Of a stretch of 64,000 nt of DNA, positions 25,451 through 33,538 are shown in pieces. The translations under genes were made by a program, and so were the position numbers. The stretch's first letter is position 1; each line of letters opens with the position of its first letter. This stretch comes from Streptomyces nigra (GTDB lineage: Bacteria > Actinomycetota > Actinomycetes > Streptomycetales > Streptomycetaceae): NCBI RefSeq assembly GCF_003074055.1, contig NZ_CP029043.1, forward strand, positions 3,960,501 through 4,024,500, read 5' to 3'. Below the pieces are notes generated by a model, which was given only the letters and a program-made list of their open reading frames with translations, was not told the DNA's origin and searched no databases.

Positions 25451-26512
25451 ATGGCCGGGCACGGGGAGCAGGAGCATCCCCATGGCGCCGACCGCCTGTG
25501 TGAGGCCGGGGACCGCGTGTACTCCCGGGCCGTCCGCCGCGGCCGGGTGTCCCGCCCGGACGCCGGACCGGTGCCCTGCCTGCTGGAGCTGGCGCTGCTG
25601 CACCCGGACCCCGACGACATGGACTGGCTGGTGCCGACCTCCCCCCAGGAGGTCATGACCCGGCTGCTGCGCGGGATGTACGACGAGGTCAGCACGGCCC
25701 AGCTGCGGATGGGCTCGGCGGTCGCGGCCTTCGAGCGGTACGCCGGACTCGCCCCGCTCCCCAGCCAGGCGTCCGGCGTCGAGGGCACCGCCCTGCGCAT
25801 CCTCGACGGTGACGCGCGTATCCAGGCCGCGCTGGACGAGGCCACGCAGGCGTGCACCCGCGAGGTGCTGACCGTGCAGCCCGGCGGCATCCGTCCCGAG
25901 CACGAGCTGACGGAGGGCCTGCACCGGGCGATGGCGCTGCGCGGCCGGGGCGTGCGGATGCGCGACCTGTACACGCATGTGGCCCGGCACGGGCAAGGGC
26001 TGCTCAACTACCTGGAGCTGATGGGTGAAGCGGTGGAGGCCCGCACCCTGGACGAGGTCATCGACCGGCTGATCCTCTTCGACCGCACGGTGGCCTTCAT
26101 CCCGGCGAACACCGACCGCACGATGGCGCTGGAGCTGCGGCACCCGGCCCTCGTCAACTACCTGGTGACGGCGTTCGACCGGCTGTGGCGGCTGGCGATC
26201 CCGCTCACCGCCCCGATCCCCGACACCGGCTTCGAGGGCATCTCGCACCGGGAGCAGTCCATCGCCGCGCTGCTCGCCGAGGGGCACCAGGACGCGGTCA
26301 TCGCGGAGCGGCTGGGCATCAGCGTGCGCACCTGCCGGGCGCACATCGCCCGCCTGTCGGAGACGCTGGGCGCGGCGAGCCGTACGCAGCTGGGTGTACG
26401 GATCGCGCAGGTCGGCCTGGACCGGGCGGCGCGCGCGGCCCAGATCCCCGCCCCGCAGCCGTTCGGGGTGCCGGCCGGGCGGGACGCGGCTCAGCTGCCT
26501 CCCGGCCGGTGA
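25451..26512 (+). CDS. LuxR-family regulator with TrmB/PLD-like sensor
   Basis: A 353-residue regulator. Residues 1-190 begin with a helical adaptor (CLLELALLHPDPDDMDWLVP) and then a domain resembling the C-terminal sugar-sensing/phospholipase-D-like fold used in streptomycete LuxR proteins (EVLTVQPGGI, LDEVIDRLILFDRTVAFIP, LELRHPALVNYLV). A GerE-type HTH ends the protein (LAEGHQDAVIAERLGISVRT). A ligand is expected but not known. ATG 25451 is used; GTG 25439 is an alternative with a more distant GAGG site. A close paralogue lies convergently downstream and overlaps it by 22 nt at the 3' ends. A small exported peptide gene lies beyond, so peptide sensing is a reasonable guess. Confidence 0.88.
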   Translation: MAGHGEQEHPHGADRLCEAGDRVYSRAVRRGRVSRPDAGPVPCLLELALLHPDPDDMDWLVPTSPQEVMTRLLRGMYDEVSTAQLRMGSAVAAFERYAGLAPLPSQASGVEGTALRILDGDARIQAALDEATQACTREVLTVQPGGIRPEHELTEGLHRAMALRGRGVRMRDLYTHVARHGQGLLNYLELMGEAVEARTLDEVIDRLILFDRTVAFIPANTDRTMALELRHPALVNYLVTAFDRLWRLAIPLTAPIPDTGFEGISHREQSIAALLAEGHQDAVIAERLGISVRTCRAHIARLSETLGAASRTQLGVRIAQVGLDRAARAAQIPAPQPFGVPAGRDAAQLPPGR

Positions 26513-27504
26513 TCCTCGTTCAGGATGCCGGACTGGGCGATGAGATAGCCGAGTTGGGCGCGGCTGCCGCTGCCCAGGGCGGTGGCCAGCTTGGCGATGT
26601 GGGCCCGGCAGGTGCGGACGTTCATCCCGAGCCGGCGCGCGATGGCCTCGTCGACATGGCCCTCCACCAGGAGCTTGGCGATGGTGTGCTGGATGTCGGT
26701 GATGCCGTCGGGGGCGGTCTCGTAGGGGGCGTGCTCGCTCAGCGGGACCGCGCGGCTCCACATGAACTCGAAGACCTTGATGAGGTAGCGGATCAGCCCG
26801 GGGTGCCGTAGCTCCAGGGCCACCTGCTGGTCGTCGCGGGTGGGGATGAAGGCGACCGACTCGTCGCAGATGATGAGGCGTTCGACGAGTTCGTCGATCG
26901 TGCGGTACTCGACCTTGCCGTCCGAGAGCTGGGCGACGTACGCCAGCTTGCCGGGGTTGTAGCGCACGGTGTGCTGGTAGAGGGTCCGGATGCGCACGCC
27001 GCGCTCGATGAGCGGCCGGTCGCGCTCCAGGCCCTGCAGGAGGCTGCTCTCCGAGATGCGGGTGCTGGGCTGGATGGTGAGCATCTCCGTCTGGCACTGG
27101 GCGGTGGCCAGGTTGAGGGCGGCGTTGATCCGCTCGCCGCCCTCCAGGACGGTGATCGAGTGGGTGCTTCCGGTGACCTGGGTGCTCAGGTCCATGAAGG
27201 GCTGGAGGGACTCGGTCAGCTCGACGGAGAGCCGGCGGCGCTCGGCGATCTCCCGTTCGATGGGATTGAGCCGTTGCGCGAGCGCCACCGAGGCCGGAAG
27301 GGGGATCAGCCAGTTCGCGTCGTCGGGGTCCGGATAGAGCAGCGCGAACTCCATCAGACAGGGCGCGGACTCCACGTCCTCGCGGGCGATACGCCCTGCA
27401 CGCAGCGCGTTCGCATAGAGACGGCTGCCTTGAGCGCACATCTCGGTCATCGCATGGGGATGTGTCGCTTTAGTCTGATTCGTTGCCAAATCTCCACCCC
27501 CCAT
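26491..27504 (-). CDS. LuxR-family regulator, paralogue of the convergent gene
   Basis: A 337-residue protein collinear with its convergent neighbour: CLMEFALLYPDPDDANWLIP, EMLTIQPSTRIS, YRTIDELVERLIICDESVAFIP, LELRHPGLIRYLIKVFEF, and a GerE-type HTH (LLVEGHVDEAIARRLGMNVRTC). The two must derive from one duplication, since even the spacing of blocks agrees. It lies divergent from the exported-peptide gene with a gap of about 100 bp. ATG 27504 is used; ATG 27516, a TTG near 27489 and ATG 27450 remain possible. The 3' ends of the pair overlap by 22 nt, so both coding regions share their last codons on opposite strands. Confidence 0.88.
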   Translation of the reverse strand: MGGGDLATNQTKATHPHAMTEMCAQGSRLYANALRAGRIAREDVESAPCLMEFALLYPDPDDANWLIPLPASVALAQRLNPIEREIAERRRLSVELTESLQPFMDLSTQVTGSTHSITVLEGGERINAALNLATAQCQTEMLTIQPSTRISESSLLQGLERDRPLIERGVRIRTLYQHTVRYNPGKLAYVAQLSDGKVEYRTIDELVERLIICDESVAFIPTRDDQQVALELRHPGLIRYLIKVFEFMWSRAVPLSEHAPYETAPDGITDIQHTIAKLLVEGHVDEAIARRLGMNVRTCRAHIAKLATALGSGSRAQLGYLIAQSGILNEDHRPGGS

Positions 27505-27602
27505 GGTCCTGAACATGCAGGAACATGATGCACCGATCGTGTGGCCATGAAGTGCCCGAATGAGCCATCGTCTTACTCGACGGGGGAAGAGGGGACCTTC
27601 AA

Positions 27603-27827
27603 GTGAGGACGAAGCCGACTATGCGGAACAAAATGCTTCGCTCGATTCTTGTCGCCGCCTTCTCCGCCGTTGTGGCCGTCGGAGCCCTGAGTGGCCTTTC
27701 GGAAGCGAAGAGCGACTCGCGGGCGGACAGCAGCTGGCCCAGTGCGGCCCCGACTGTCGTGATCGCCGGGGACAGTTCCTGGCCGGCCATCGGTGTGAAT
27801 GGCGGCAGTGTGCAGGAGTCGGCATGA
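27603..27827 (+). CDS. small exported peptide with repeated DSSWP motif
   Basis: A 74-residue product. The first 36 residues form a Sec signal: basic start (RTKPTMRNKMLR) and hydrophobic core (SILVAAFSAVVAVGALSGL), with cleavage plausible after SEA. The exported part is about 35 residues, rich in Ser, Gly, Val and Pro. It contains DSSWP twice (RADSSWPSAAP and GDSSWPAIG). Such a small secreted peptide with a repeated aromatic motif suggests a signal or surface peptide. The GTG at 27603 has GAGGGG about eight bases upstream. Its TGA overlaps the ATG of the next gene, so they are translationally coupled. It is divergent from a LuxR gene. Confidence 0.72.
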   Translation: MRTKPTMRNKMLRSILVAAFSAVVAVGALSGLSEAKSDSRADSSWPSAAPTVVIAGDSSWPAIGVNGGSVQESA

Positions 27828-28159
27828 CCACCCCACCCGACGACCGGTCTTTCCGCAGGGAGATGGCGACCGCCTACCGCTCAGGGTGGCACTTCATCGA
27901 CCTGGTCACCGCGATCCCCCACCCCGGTGACTCCCTGATGGTGACCGTCTTCGGCGAACCGGTGGTCGTCACGCGCGACGAGGACGAGGACGTGCGGGCC
28001 TACCGGTGTCTGCGGCGGCCTCGGGGGGCGCCGCAGCCCGTGCGGTGCGCCATCCGGTACGGAATGATCTTCGTCAACCTGGACCAGCGGGACCACCGTC
28101 TCGTGGAGCCGGAGACACCGGCAGCAAGGACCATCTCAGCCACCCCCCGCAGTGCCTGA
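27824..28159 (+). CDS. Rieske-like protein lacking iron-sulfur ligands
   Basis: A 111-residue protein. Its core resembles the N-terminal domain of Rieske oxygenases: WHFIDLVTAIPHPGDSLMVT, GEPVVVTRDEDEDVRAYRCL, then YGMIFVNLDQRDH. The region between these blocks, where C-x-H and C-x2-H would bind the 2Fe-2S cluster, is shortened to RRPRGAPQPVRCAIR and lacks all four ligands. It therefore probably binds or acts on something other than as a redox protein. It overlaps the exported peptide gene by four bases (ATGA), implying a joint function such as processing or binding the peptide. It ends upstream of a strong terminator. Confidence 0.68.
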   Translation: MTTPPDDRSFRREMATAYRSGWHFIDLVTAIPHPGDSLMVTVFGEPVVVTRDEDEDVRAYRCLRRPRGAPQPVRCAIRYGMIFVNLDQRDHRLVEPETPAARTISATPRSA

Positions 28160-28202
28160 CGCGATTCCCCCGTCGTAACAGATCGCTCAGGTGCTTCCCC
28201 CC

Positions 28203-28250
28203 GCAGCGGCGTCACCGTGACCTGAACACGGTGACGCCGCTGCAGTTTTC
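28203..28250. terminator. intrinsic terminator after the Rieske-like gene
   Basis: Perfect 17-bp stem (28203-28219 with 28227-28243) and a seven-base loop, followed by AGTTTTCC. It lies between the Rieske-like gene and the convergent F420/FMN oxidase gene and could serve both. Confidence 0.92.
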
Positions 28251-28327
28251 CAGGATATTTCCCGCTTTACGGCGACCCTCGACGGGGCCGGAACCGGCTG
28301 GTCCGCGTCCGCGACTCGCCCAGTGGT

Positions 28328-28741
28328 TCAGCCGCGCCCCATCGCCCGCTTCAGCGCGATCTCGATGACCACCCGGTCCGGATTGGGCGCAGGCGTCCGC
28401 CCGTACCGGACGGCGTAGCGCCGCTCGGCCTCCCGCACCCGCTCCGGCTCCGAGCTGACGTGCGCGATCCCCTCCAGCGTGGCCCAGCGTCCGCCGTCCA
28501 CCTGGCAGACGGCGCCCGGGGCGCCCGCGGCCCCGGCGGCGAGCACGTGCGCCACCTTCCGGCTGGACTTGTTCGTGATCACCCGAGCCAGCCGGGCCTC
28601 GGGCTCGTATGTGACACCGACGGGCACCACGTGCGGGGTGCCGTCGGGGCGGGGCGTGGTCAGCGTGCACAGATGCCTCTCCTGCCAGAAGGAGAGGTAC
28701 GGCGCGTCGGGAGCGCCCGGATCCTGGGGGTATGCGGCCAT
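28328..28741 (-). CDS. PPOX-class F420/FMN-dependent oxidoreductase
   Basis: A 137-residue split-barrel flavin/F420-binding protein of the pyridoxamine-phosphate-oxidase-like superfamily. Characteristic blocks are LSFWQERHLCTLTTPRPDGTPHVVPVG, the KSSRKVAHV helix, CQVDGGRWATLEG and ERRYAVRYGR. The size and the HVVPVGVTYEPEARLARVITN core match the actinobacterial F420-dependent group, which reduce or oxidise small molecules. The substrate is unknown. ATG at 28741 is 39 nt from the clpB HAIR site on the other side, so its promoter overlaps that control region. Confidence 0.88.
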   Translation of the reverse strand: MAAYPQDPGAPDAPYLSFWQERHLCTLTTPRPDGTPHVVPVGVTYEPEARLARVITNKSSRKVAHVLAAGAAGAPGAVCQVDGGRWATLEGIAHVSSEPERVREAERRYAVRYGRTPAPNPDRVVIEIALKRAMGRG

Positions 28742-28779
28742 GGTGGGGAACCTAGCGGGCGCAGGGCTCCCAGGCCCAG

Positions 28780-28800
28780 CTTGAGTGGAATAGACTCAAG
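28780..28800 (+). promoter_or_regulatory. HAIR site upstream of clpB (perfect)
   Basis: CTTGAGT-N7-ACTCAAG exactly, 62 bp upstream of the clpB start and 39 bp from the divergent PPOX gene start. It places clpB under HspR, as in other streptomycetes, and may also affect the divergent gene. Confidence 0.93.
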
Positions 28801-28861
28801 TTTGTGTACGCTGACTTTGTCAGTTAATGGGAGACGCTGACGCCAGGAGGAGAACGGACAC

Positions 28862-31459
28862 GTGGACGCCGAGCTGACCAACAGGAGCCGGGACGCGATC
28901 AACGCGGCCAGCAACCGGGCCGTGACCGAGGGACACCCGGATCTCACCCCCGCCCACCTGCTGCTGGCTCTGCTCGAGGGCCAGGACAACGAGAACATCG
29001 TCGATCTGCTCGCCGCCGTGGAGGCCGACCAGGCCGCCGTACGGGCCGGCACCGAGAAGGCGCTCGCCGCCCTGCCCAGCGTGACGGGATCCACCGTGGC
29101 GCCCCCGCAGCCCAACCGCGACCTGCTCGCCGTGATCGCGGACGCGCAGGCCCGCGCCAAGGACCTCGGCGACGAGTATCTGTCCACCGAGCACCTGCTC
29201 ATCGGGATCGCCGCCAAGGGCGGTCCCGCGGCCGATGTGCTCACCCGTCAGGGCGCGACCGCGAAGAAGCTGCTGGACGCCTTCCAGAAGGCCAGGGGAG
29301 GCCGCCGCGTGACCACCGCCGATCCCGAGGGGCAGTACAAGGCGCTGGAGAAGTTCGGCACCGACTTCACCGCCGCCGCCCGCGAGGGCAAGCTCGACCC
29401 CGTCATCGGACGGGACCAGGAGATCCGCCGGGTCGTGCAGGTGCTGTCCCGCCGTACGAAGAACAACCCGGTCCTGATCGGTGAGCCCGGCGTCGGCAAG
29501 ACCGCCGTCGTCGAAGGGCTCGCGCAGCGGATCGTCAAGGGGGACGTGCCCGAGTCCCTGAAGGACAAGCGGCTCGTCGCGCTGGACCTCGGGGCGATGG
29601 TCGCGGGCGCCAAGTACCGCGGTGAGTTCGAGGAGCGCCTGAAGACCGTCCTGGCCGAGATCAAGGGCTCCGACGGGCAGATCATCACCTTCATCGACGA
29701 GCTGCACACCGTCGTCGGCGCGGGCGCGGGCGGCGACTCCGCCATGGACGCCGGCAACATGCTGAAGCCGATGCTGGCGCGCGGCGAGCTGCGCATGGTC
29801 GGCGCGACCACGCTGGACGAGTACCGCGAGCGGATCGAGAAGGACCCGGCGCTGGAGCGGCGCTTCCAGCAGGTGCTGGTCGCCGAGCCCAGCGTCGAGG
29901 ACTCCATCGCCATCCTGCGCGGGCTCAAGGGCCGCTACGAGGCCCACCACAAGGTGCAGATCGCCGACAGCGCGCTGGTCGCCGCCGCCACCCTGTCCGA
30001 CCGGTACATCACCTCCCGCTTCCTGCCCGACAAGGCCATCGACCTCGTCGACGAGGCCGCCTCCCGGCTGCGGATGGAGATCGACTCCTCGCCGGTCGAG
30101 ATCGACGAGCTCCAGCGCTCCGTGGACCGGCTGCGGATGGAGGAGCTGGCCCTCGAGAAGGAGACCGACCCCGCCTCCCGCGAGCGGCTGGAGAAGCTGC
30201 GCCGCGACCTCGCCGACCGCGAGGAGGAGCTGCGCGGCCTGACCGCCCGCTGGGAGAAGGAGAAGCAGTCCCTGAACCGCGTCGGTGAGCTGAAGGAACG
30301 GCTCGACGAGGTGCGCGGCCAGGCCGAGCGCGCCCAGCGCGACGGCGACTTCGACACCGCCTCCAAGCTGCTGTACGGCGAGATCCCGGCCCTGGAGAAG
30401 GAGCTGGAGGCCGCCTCCGAGGCCGAGGAGGAGGCCGCGCGGGACACGATGGTCAAGGAGGAGGTCGGCCCCGACGACATCGCGGACGTCGTCGCCGCCT
30501 GGACCGGCATCCCCGCGGGCCGGCTCATGGAGGGCGAGACGCAGAAGCTGCTGCGCATGGAGGAGGAGCTGGGCAAGCGGCTCATCGGGCAGACGGAGGC
30601 CGTGCAGGCCGTGTCCGACGCCGTACGGCGCACCCGGGCCGGTATCGCCGACCCGGACCGTCCGACCGGCTCGTTCCTCTTCCTCGGCCCGACCGGTGTC
30701 GGCAAGACCGAGCTGGCCAAGGCGCTCGCGGACTTCCTCTTCGACGACGAGCGGGCCATGGTCCGCATCGACATGTCGGAGTACGGCGAGAAGCACAGCG
30801 TGGCCCGGCTGGTCGGCGCGCCCCCCGGCTACGTCGGCTACGAGGAGGGCGGCCAGCTCACCGAGGCGGTGCGCAGGCGGCCGTACAGCGTCGTCCTGCT
30901 GGACGAGGTGGAGAAGGCGCACCCGGAGGTCTTCGACATCCTGCTCCAGGTGCTGGACGACGGGCGGCTCACCGACGGGCAGGGCCGGACGGTGGACTTC
31001 CGCAACACGATCCTCGTGCTGACGTCCAACCTGGGCAGCCAGTACCTGGTCGACCCGATCACCAGCGAGGAGGAGAAGAAGGAGCAGGTCCTGGAGGTGG
31101 TCCGCGCCTCCTTCAAGCCCGAGTTCCTGAACCGGCTGGACGACCTCGTGGTCTTCTCGGCGCTGACCAAGGACGAGCTGGTCCGGATCGCCCGGCTGCA
31201 GATCGACCGGCTCGCCAAGCGGCTGGCCGAGCGCCGGCTCACCCTGGAGGTCACCGACGAGGCGCTGGCCTGGCTCGCCGACGAGGGCAACGACCCGGCG
31301 TACGGTGCCCGGCCGCTGCGCCGGCTGGTCCAGACGGCCATCGGGGACCGGCTCGCGAAGGAGATCCTGGCCGGGGAGGTCAAGGACGGCGACACGGTCC
31401 GGGTGGACGCCTTCGGCGACGGACTGATCGTGGGACCGGCCACCGGGAAGACGCTCTGA
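28862..31459 (+). CDS. clpB: disaggregase ClpB (Hsp100)
   Basis: Full-length 865-residue AAA+ disaggregase. It carries the double Clp N-domain ([28 protein letters not shown]), NBD1 with Walker A GEPGVGKT and Walker [11 protein letters not shown], a coiled-coil middle domain (about residues 400-530; [16 protein letters not shown]), NBD2 with GPTGVGKT and [12 protein letters not shown], and the C-terminal sensor-2 domain ([11 protein letters not shown]). It extracts proteins from aggregates together with DnaK/DnaJ/GrpE. GTG 28862 follows AGGAGG at standard spacing. A perfect HAIR site lies upstream, so it should belong to the HspR regulon. Confidence 0.99.
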   Translation: MDAELTNRSRDAINAASNRAVTEGHPDLTPAHLLLALLEGQDNENIVDLLAAVEADQAAVRAGTEKALAALPSVTGSTVAPPQPNRDLLAVIADAQARAKDLGDEYLSTEHLLIGIAAKGGPAADVLTRQGATAKKLLDAFQKARGGRRVTTADPEGQYKALEKFGTDFTAAAREGKLDPVIGRDQEIRRVVQVLSRRTKNNPVLIGEPGVGKTAVVEGLAQRIVKGDVPESLKDKRLVALDLGAMVAGAKYRGEFEERLKTVLAEIKGSDGQIITFIDELHTVVGAGAGGDSAMDAGNMLKPMLARGELRMVGATTLDEYRERIEKDPALERRFQQVLVAEPSVEDSIAILRGLKGRYEAHHKVQIADSALVAAATLSDRYITSRFLPDKAIDLVDEAASRLRMEIDSSPVEIDELQRSVDRLRMEELALEKETDPASRERLEKLRRDLADREEELRGLTARWEKEKQSLNRVGELKERLDEVRGQAERAQRDGDFDTASKLLYGEIPALEKELEAASEAEEEAARDTMVKEEVGPDDIADVVAAWTGIPAGRLMEGETQKLLRMEEELGKRLIGQTEAVQAVSDAVRRTRAGIADPDRPTGSFLFLGPTGVGKTELAKALADFLFDDERAMVRIDMSEYGEKHSVARLVGAPPGYVGYEEGGQLTEAVRRRPYSVVLLDEVEKAHPEVFDILLQVLDDGRLTDGQGRTVDFRNTILVLTSNLGSQYLVDPITSEEEKKEQVLEVVRASFKPEFLNRLDDLVVFSALTKDELVRIARLQIDRLAKRLAERRLTLEVTDEALAWLADEGNDPAYGARPLRRLVQTAIGDRLAKEILAGEVKDGDTVRVDAFGDGLIVGPATGKTL

Positions 31460-31479
31460 GGCGTCCCGGCACCGTGATC

Positions 31480-31509
31480 ACGGGTACCCGGCCGGAACCG
31501 GGTACCCGT
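31480..31509 (+). terminator. terminator after clpB
   Basis: A 12-bp perfect stem (ACGGGTACCCGG and its inverse) around a six-base loop, 20 nt after the clpB stop. Confidence 0.8.
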
Positions 31510-31618
31510 CCCGTTGACCGGATCGAGTCAGCCGTGGGCTGACAGGGCCCGTCCGGGCTTGCCACCCCCCTCCCTGCATGGGGGAGGATGGCGGAATCCG
31601 TACGAAGGGAAAATCACG

Positions 31619-32143
31619 GTGAGCATCGACCCGTCCTCGATTCCGAACTTCGGGGGCCAGCAGCCGCAGCCCGGGCCTCCGCCCGGCCCCGTAATCCCGG
31701 ATCAGGACCTCGTGAAGCAGCTCCTCGACCAGATGGAGCTGAAGTACGTCGTCGACGACGAGGGTGACCTCGCGGCGCCGTGGGAGCAGTTCCGTACGTA
31801 CTTCATGTTCCGCGGCGAGGGTGACCAGCAGGTCTTCTCGGTGCGGACGTTCTACGACCGGCCCCACCAGATCGACGAGAAGCCCGCGCTTCTCGAGTCG
31901 ATCGACGACTGGAACCGCCGGACGCTGTGGCCGAAGGTCTACAGCCACACGCACGACGACGGCACCGTCCGCCTCATCGGCGAGGCGCAGATGCTGATCG
32001 GCACGGGCGTCAGCCTGGAGCACTTCGTCTCGTCGACGGTCAGCTGGGTGCGGGCCGCCATCGAGTTCGACAAGTGGCTCGTCGAGCAGCTCGGCCTGGA
32101 GCAGGAGATCAACGAGGCGGACAAGCCCGAGGACGACGAGTAG
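31619..32143 (+). CDS. YbjN domain-containing protein
   Basis: A 174-residue cytosolic protein of the YbjN family. After a short Pro/Gly-rich leader the YbjN-type domain runs from about residue 28: LVKQLLDQMELKYVVDDEGD, FRTYFMFRGEGDQQVFSVRTF, LESIDDWNRRTLWPKVY and the C-terminal VSLEHFVSSTVSWVRAAIEF. These proteins are thought to resemble type III secretion chaperones in fold; their role in actinobacteria is unknown. GTG 31619 has GAAGGGA eight bases upstream. Acidic tail ends EDDE. Followed by two hairpins. Confidence 0.85.
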   Translation: MSIDPSSIPNFGGQQPQPGPPPGPVIPDQDLVKQLLDQMELKYVVDDEGDLAAPWEQFRTYFMFRGEGDQQVFSVRTFYDRPHQIDEKPALLESIDDWNRRTLWPKVYSHTHDDGTVRLIGEAQMLIGTGVSLEHFVSSTVSWVRAAIEFDKWLVEQLGLEQEINEADKPEDDE

Positions 32144-32160
32144 TCGTCACGACGGACGTG

Positions 32161-32212
32161 CCCGCGGCGCAGTGCCGCGGGCGGAGGAGAGCCCGGCCTG
32201 GTGCCGGGCTCT
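32161..32212 (+). terminator. two successive hairpins after YbjN gene
   Basis: CCCGCGGC-gcagt-GCCGCGGG (32161-32181) and AGAGCCCGGC-ctggt-GCCGGGCTCT (32188-32212). Together they form a probable terminator shared with the convergent membrane protein gene. Confidence 0.75.
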
Positions 32213-32220
32213 TCCGCGTC

Positions 32221-32880
32221 TCAGCGCCCTTCGCCCCGCAGCCGGTGGGCGAGCCGCCCGATCAGCACGGCGTTGACCAGCCCGGCGAGGCCCACGGCGA
32301 CGGTGAAGACCAGCGTGCCCAGCCCGGGGATCCCGGAGTGCTCCGCGGGCAGCGAGAGCGGCACGGCGAGGAAGCTGAACGGGGCGGCGGTGATGAGGGG
32401 CCAGATCCCCGCGAAGCCCGGGTCCGGCGACAGGAGCACGGCGTACAGGAAGAAGCCGAGCGCCACGGCGACGACGGCGCAGTAGGCGCGGGCGAGCCAG
32501 TTGTCGAAGGCGGGCGCGAGCAGCGCCCGCAGCTTCCCGGGGTGGCGACGTACGGCGGGGGCGGCGTCCGGCCTCCTGGTGAGGGCGCCGAGCGCGGCGG
32601 CGTTCACGAGGGCGGACAGCAGGACCCACCCGCCCCAGAACCCGGTGGCCAGCGCCTCGGCCGCCCCGCCGCCCTCGGTGCCGGGCCCGAAGGGCAGGAC
32701 CATGGCGAACAGGGAGAGCGGTGCCGTGAGCAGTATCGGGGCCATGGCGAAGGGGCTCTCCGGGAAGAGCAGCACGACCGGGATGCTCAGGGCGAAGACC
32801 GCCAGGTAGCCCCGTGCGAGCCGGCTGTCCGTTCCGAGCACGACGAGCCGCGGCAGGCGGAGGCGGGGAGAGGTCTGCAT
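32221..32880 (-). CDS. hypothetical integral membrane protein
   Basis: A 219-residue polytopic membrane protein with about six predicted helices: YLAVFALSIPVVLLFP, MAPILLTAPLSLFAMVL, GFWGGWVLLSALVNAAALGAL, ARAYCAVVAVALGFFLYAVLL, LITAAPFSFLAVPLSL and GLGTLVFTVAVGLAGLVNAVL. The first and second halves are similar (LARGYLAVF/LARAYCAVV, and both halves end in LVNA), which points to an internal duplication of three helices. Family not recognised. ATG 32880 has GAAGGG eight bases upstream; the frame remains open beyond. Next to a WhiJ-like cluster but no link is evident. Confidence 0.75.
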   Translation of the reverse strand: MQTSPRLRLPRLVVLGTDSRLARGYLAVFALSIPVVLLFPESPFAMAPILLTAPLSLFAMVLPFGPGTEGGGAAEALATGFWGGWVLLSALVNAAALGALTRRPDAAPAVRRHPGKLRALLAPAFDNWLARAYCAVVAVALGFFLYAVLLSPDPGFAGIWPLITAAPFSFLAVPLSLPAEHSGIPGLGTLVFTVAVGLAGLVNAVLIGRLAHRLRGEGR

Positions 32881-32945
32881 GGGAAGGCCCTTCGAGCCGG
32901 CGGTACGACTGGGTGTGACCACCACAGTGGCCCGGACGGCCCCGC

Positions 32946-33413
32946 TCAGGCATGAGTACACGTACCCGAGCAGGTACCTGTGCGGGTACTCACCGGCTCG
33001 ACGGAGACCTCGGCCCACACCGTCTTGCCCACGGGCCGACGGGGCTCCCACCCCCACCGCACGGCCAGAGCCTCCACGAGGACGAGCCCCCGCCCGGACT
33101 CGCCTTCGGGGCACGCCGGGGGAGCGGAGGCGGGCGGCCGCTTCCCGGCGGCGGCATCGGCGACCTCGACCCGCACGAGGTGCGCCACCGGGTCCAGGGC
33201 GAGCCGGAGCGCGCAGGCCCGCCCCGGGACCCGTCCGTGCAGCACGGCGTTCGCCGCCAGCTCGGCGACGACGAGGGAGACCGCGCACGACCCGTCCGAC
33301 GCGGGCGGCCAGCCCCGCTCCTCCATCCACCGGACGGCGAGGTGCCGGGCGAGCCGCGCACCTCGCGGTGTCGGGGCGAACTGCTCGGTGAGTGTGGGGG
33401 TTTCTGTCGGCAC
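32946..33413 (-). CDS. RsbW-like ATP-binding protein (HATPase_c_2)
   Basis: A 155-residue histidine-kinase-like ATPase of the anti-sigma factor type. It has the N-box VVAELAANAVLHGRV, a degenerate G1 region around VEVADAAAG, and a G2-type GRGLVLVEALAVRWGWE block. It probably binds ATP but has no obvious kinase activity in its truncated layout. In Streptomyces such genes flank WhiJ-type HTH and DUF397 genes, as here: a divergent HTH gene starts 126 nt away and is followed by DUF397. This cluster could control differentiation or a stress response, by analogy with whiJ-like loci. Confidence 0.85.
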   Translation of the reverse strand: MPTETPTLTEQFAPTPRGARLARHLAVRWMEERGWPPASDGSCAVSLVVAELAANAVLHGRVPGRACALRLALDPVAHLVRVEVADAAAGKRPPASAPPACPEGESGRGLVLVEALAVRWGWEPRRPVGKTVWAEVSVEPVSTRTGTCSGTCTHA

Positions 33414-33538
33414 GGCCGGTCATCCGTCCTTGTCGTACACGAGTCGTCACGTTCTGTGTTCAAGGTTGGGGCGAACGGCCTACGCTCACCAGGTGACGCA
33501 GCCTTACTTCTCCACCCGTAAGGAACGGAAGTGACGCC

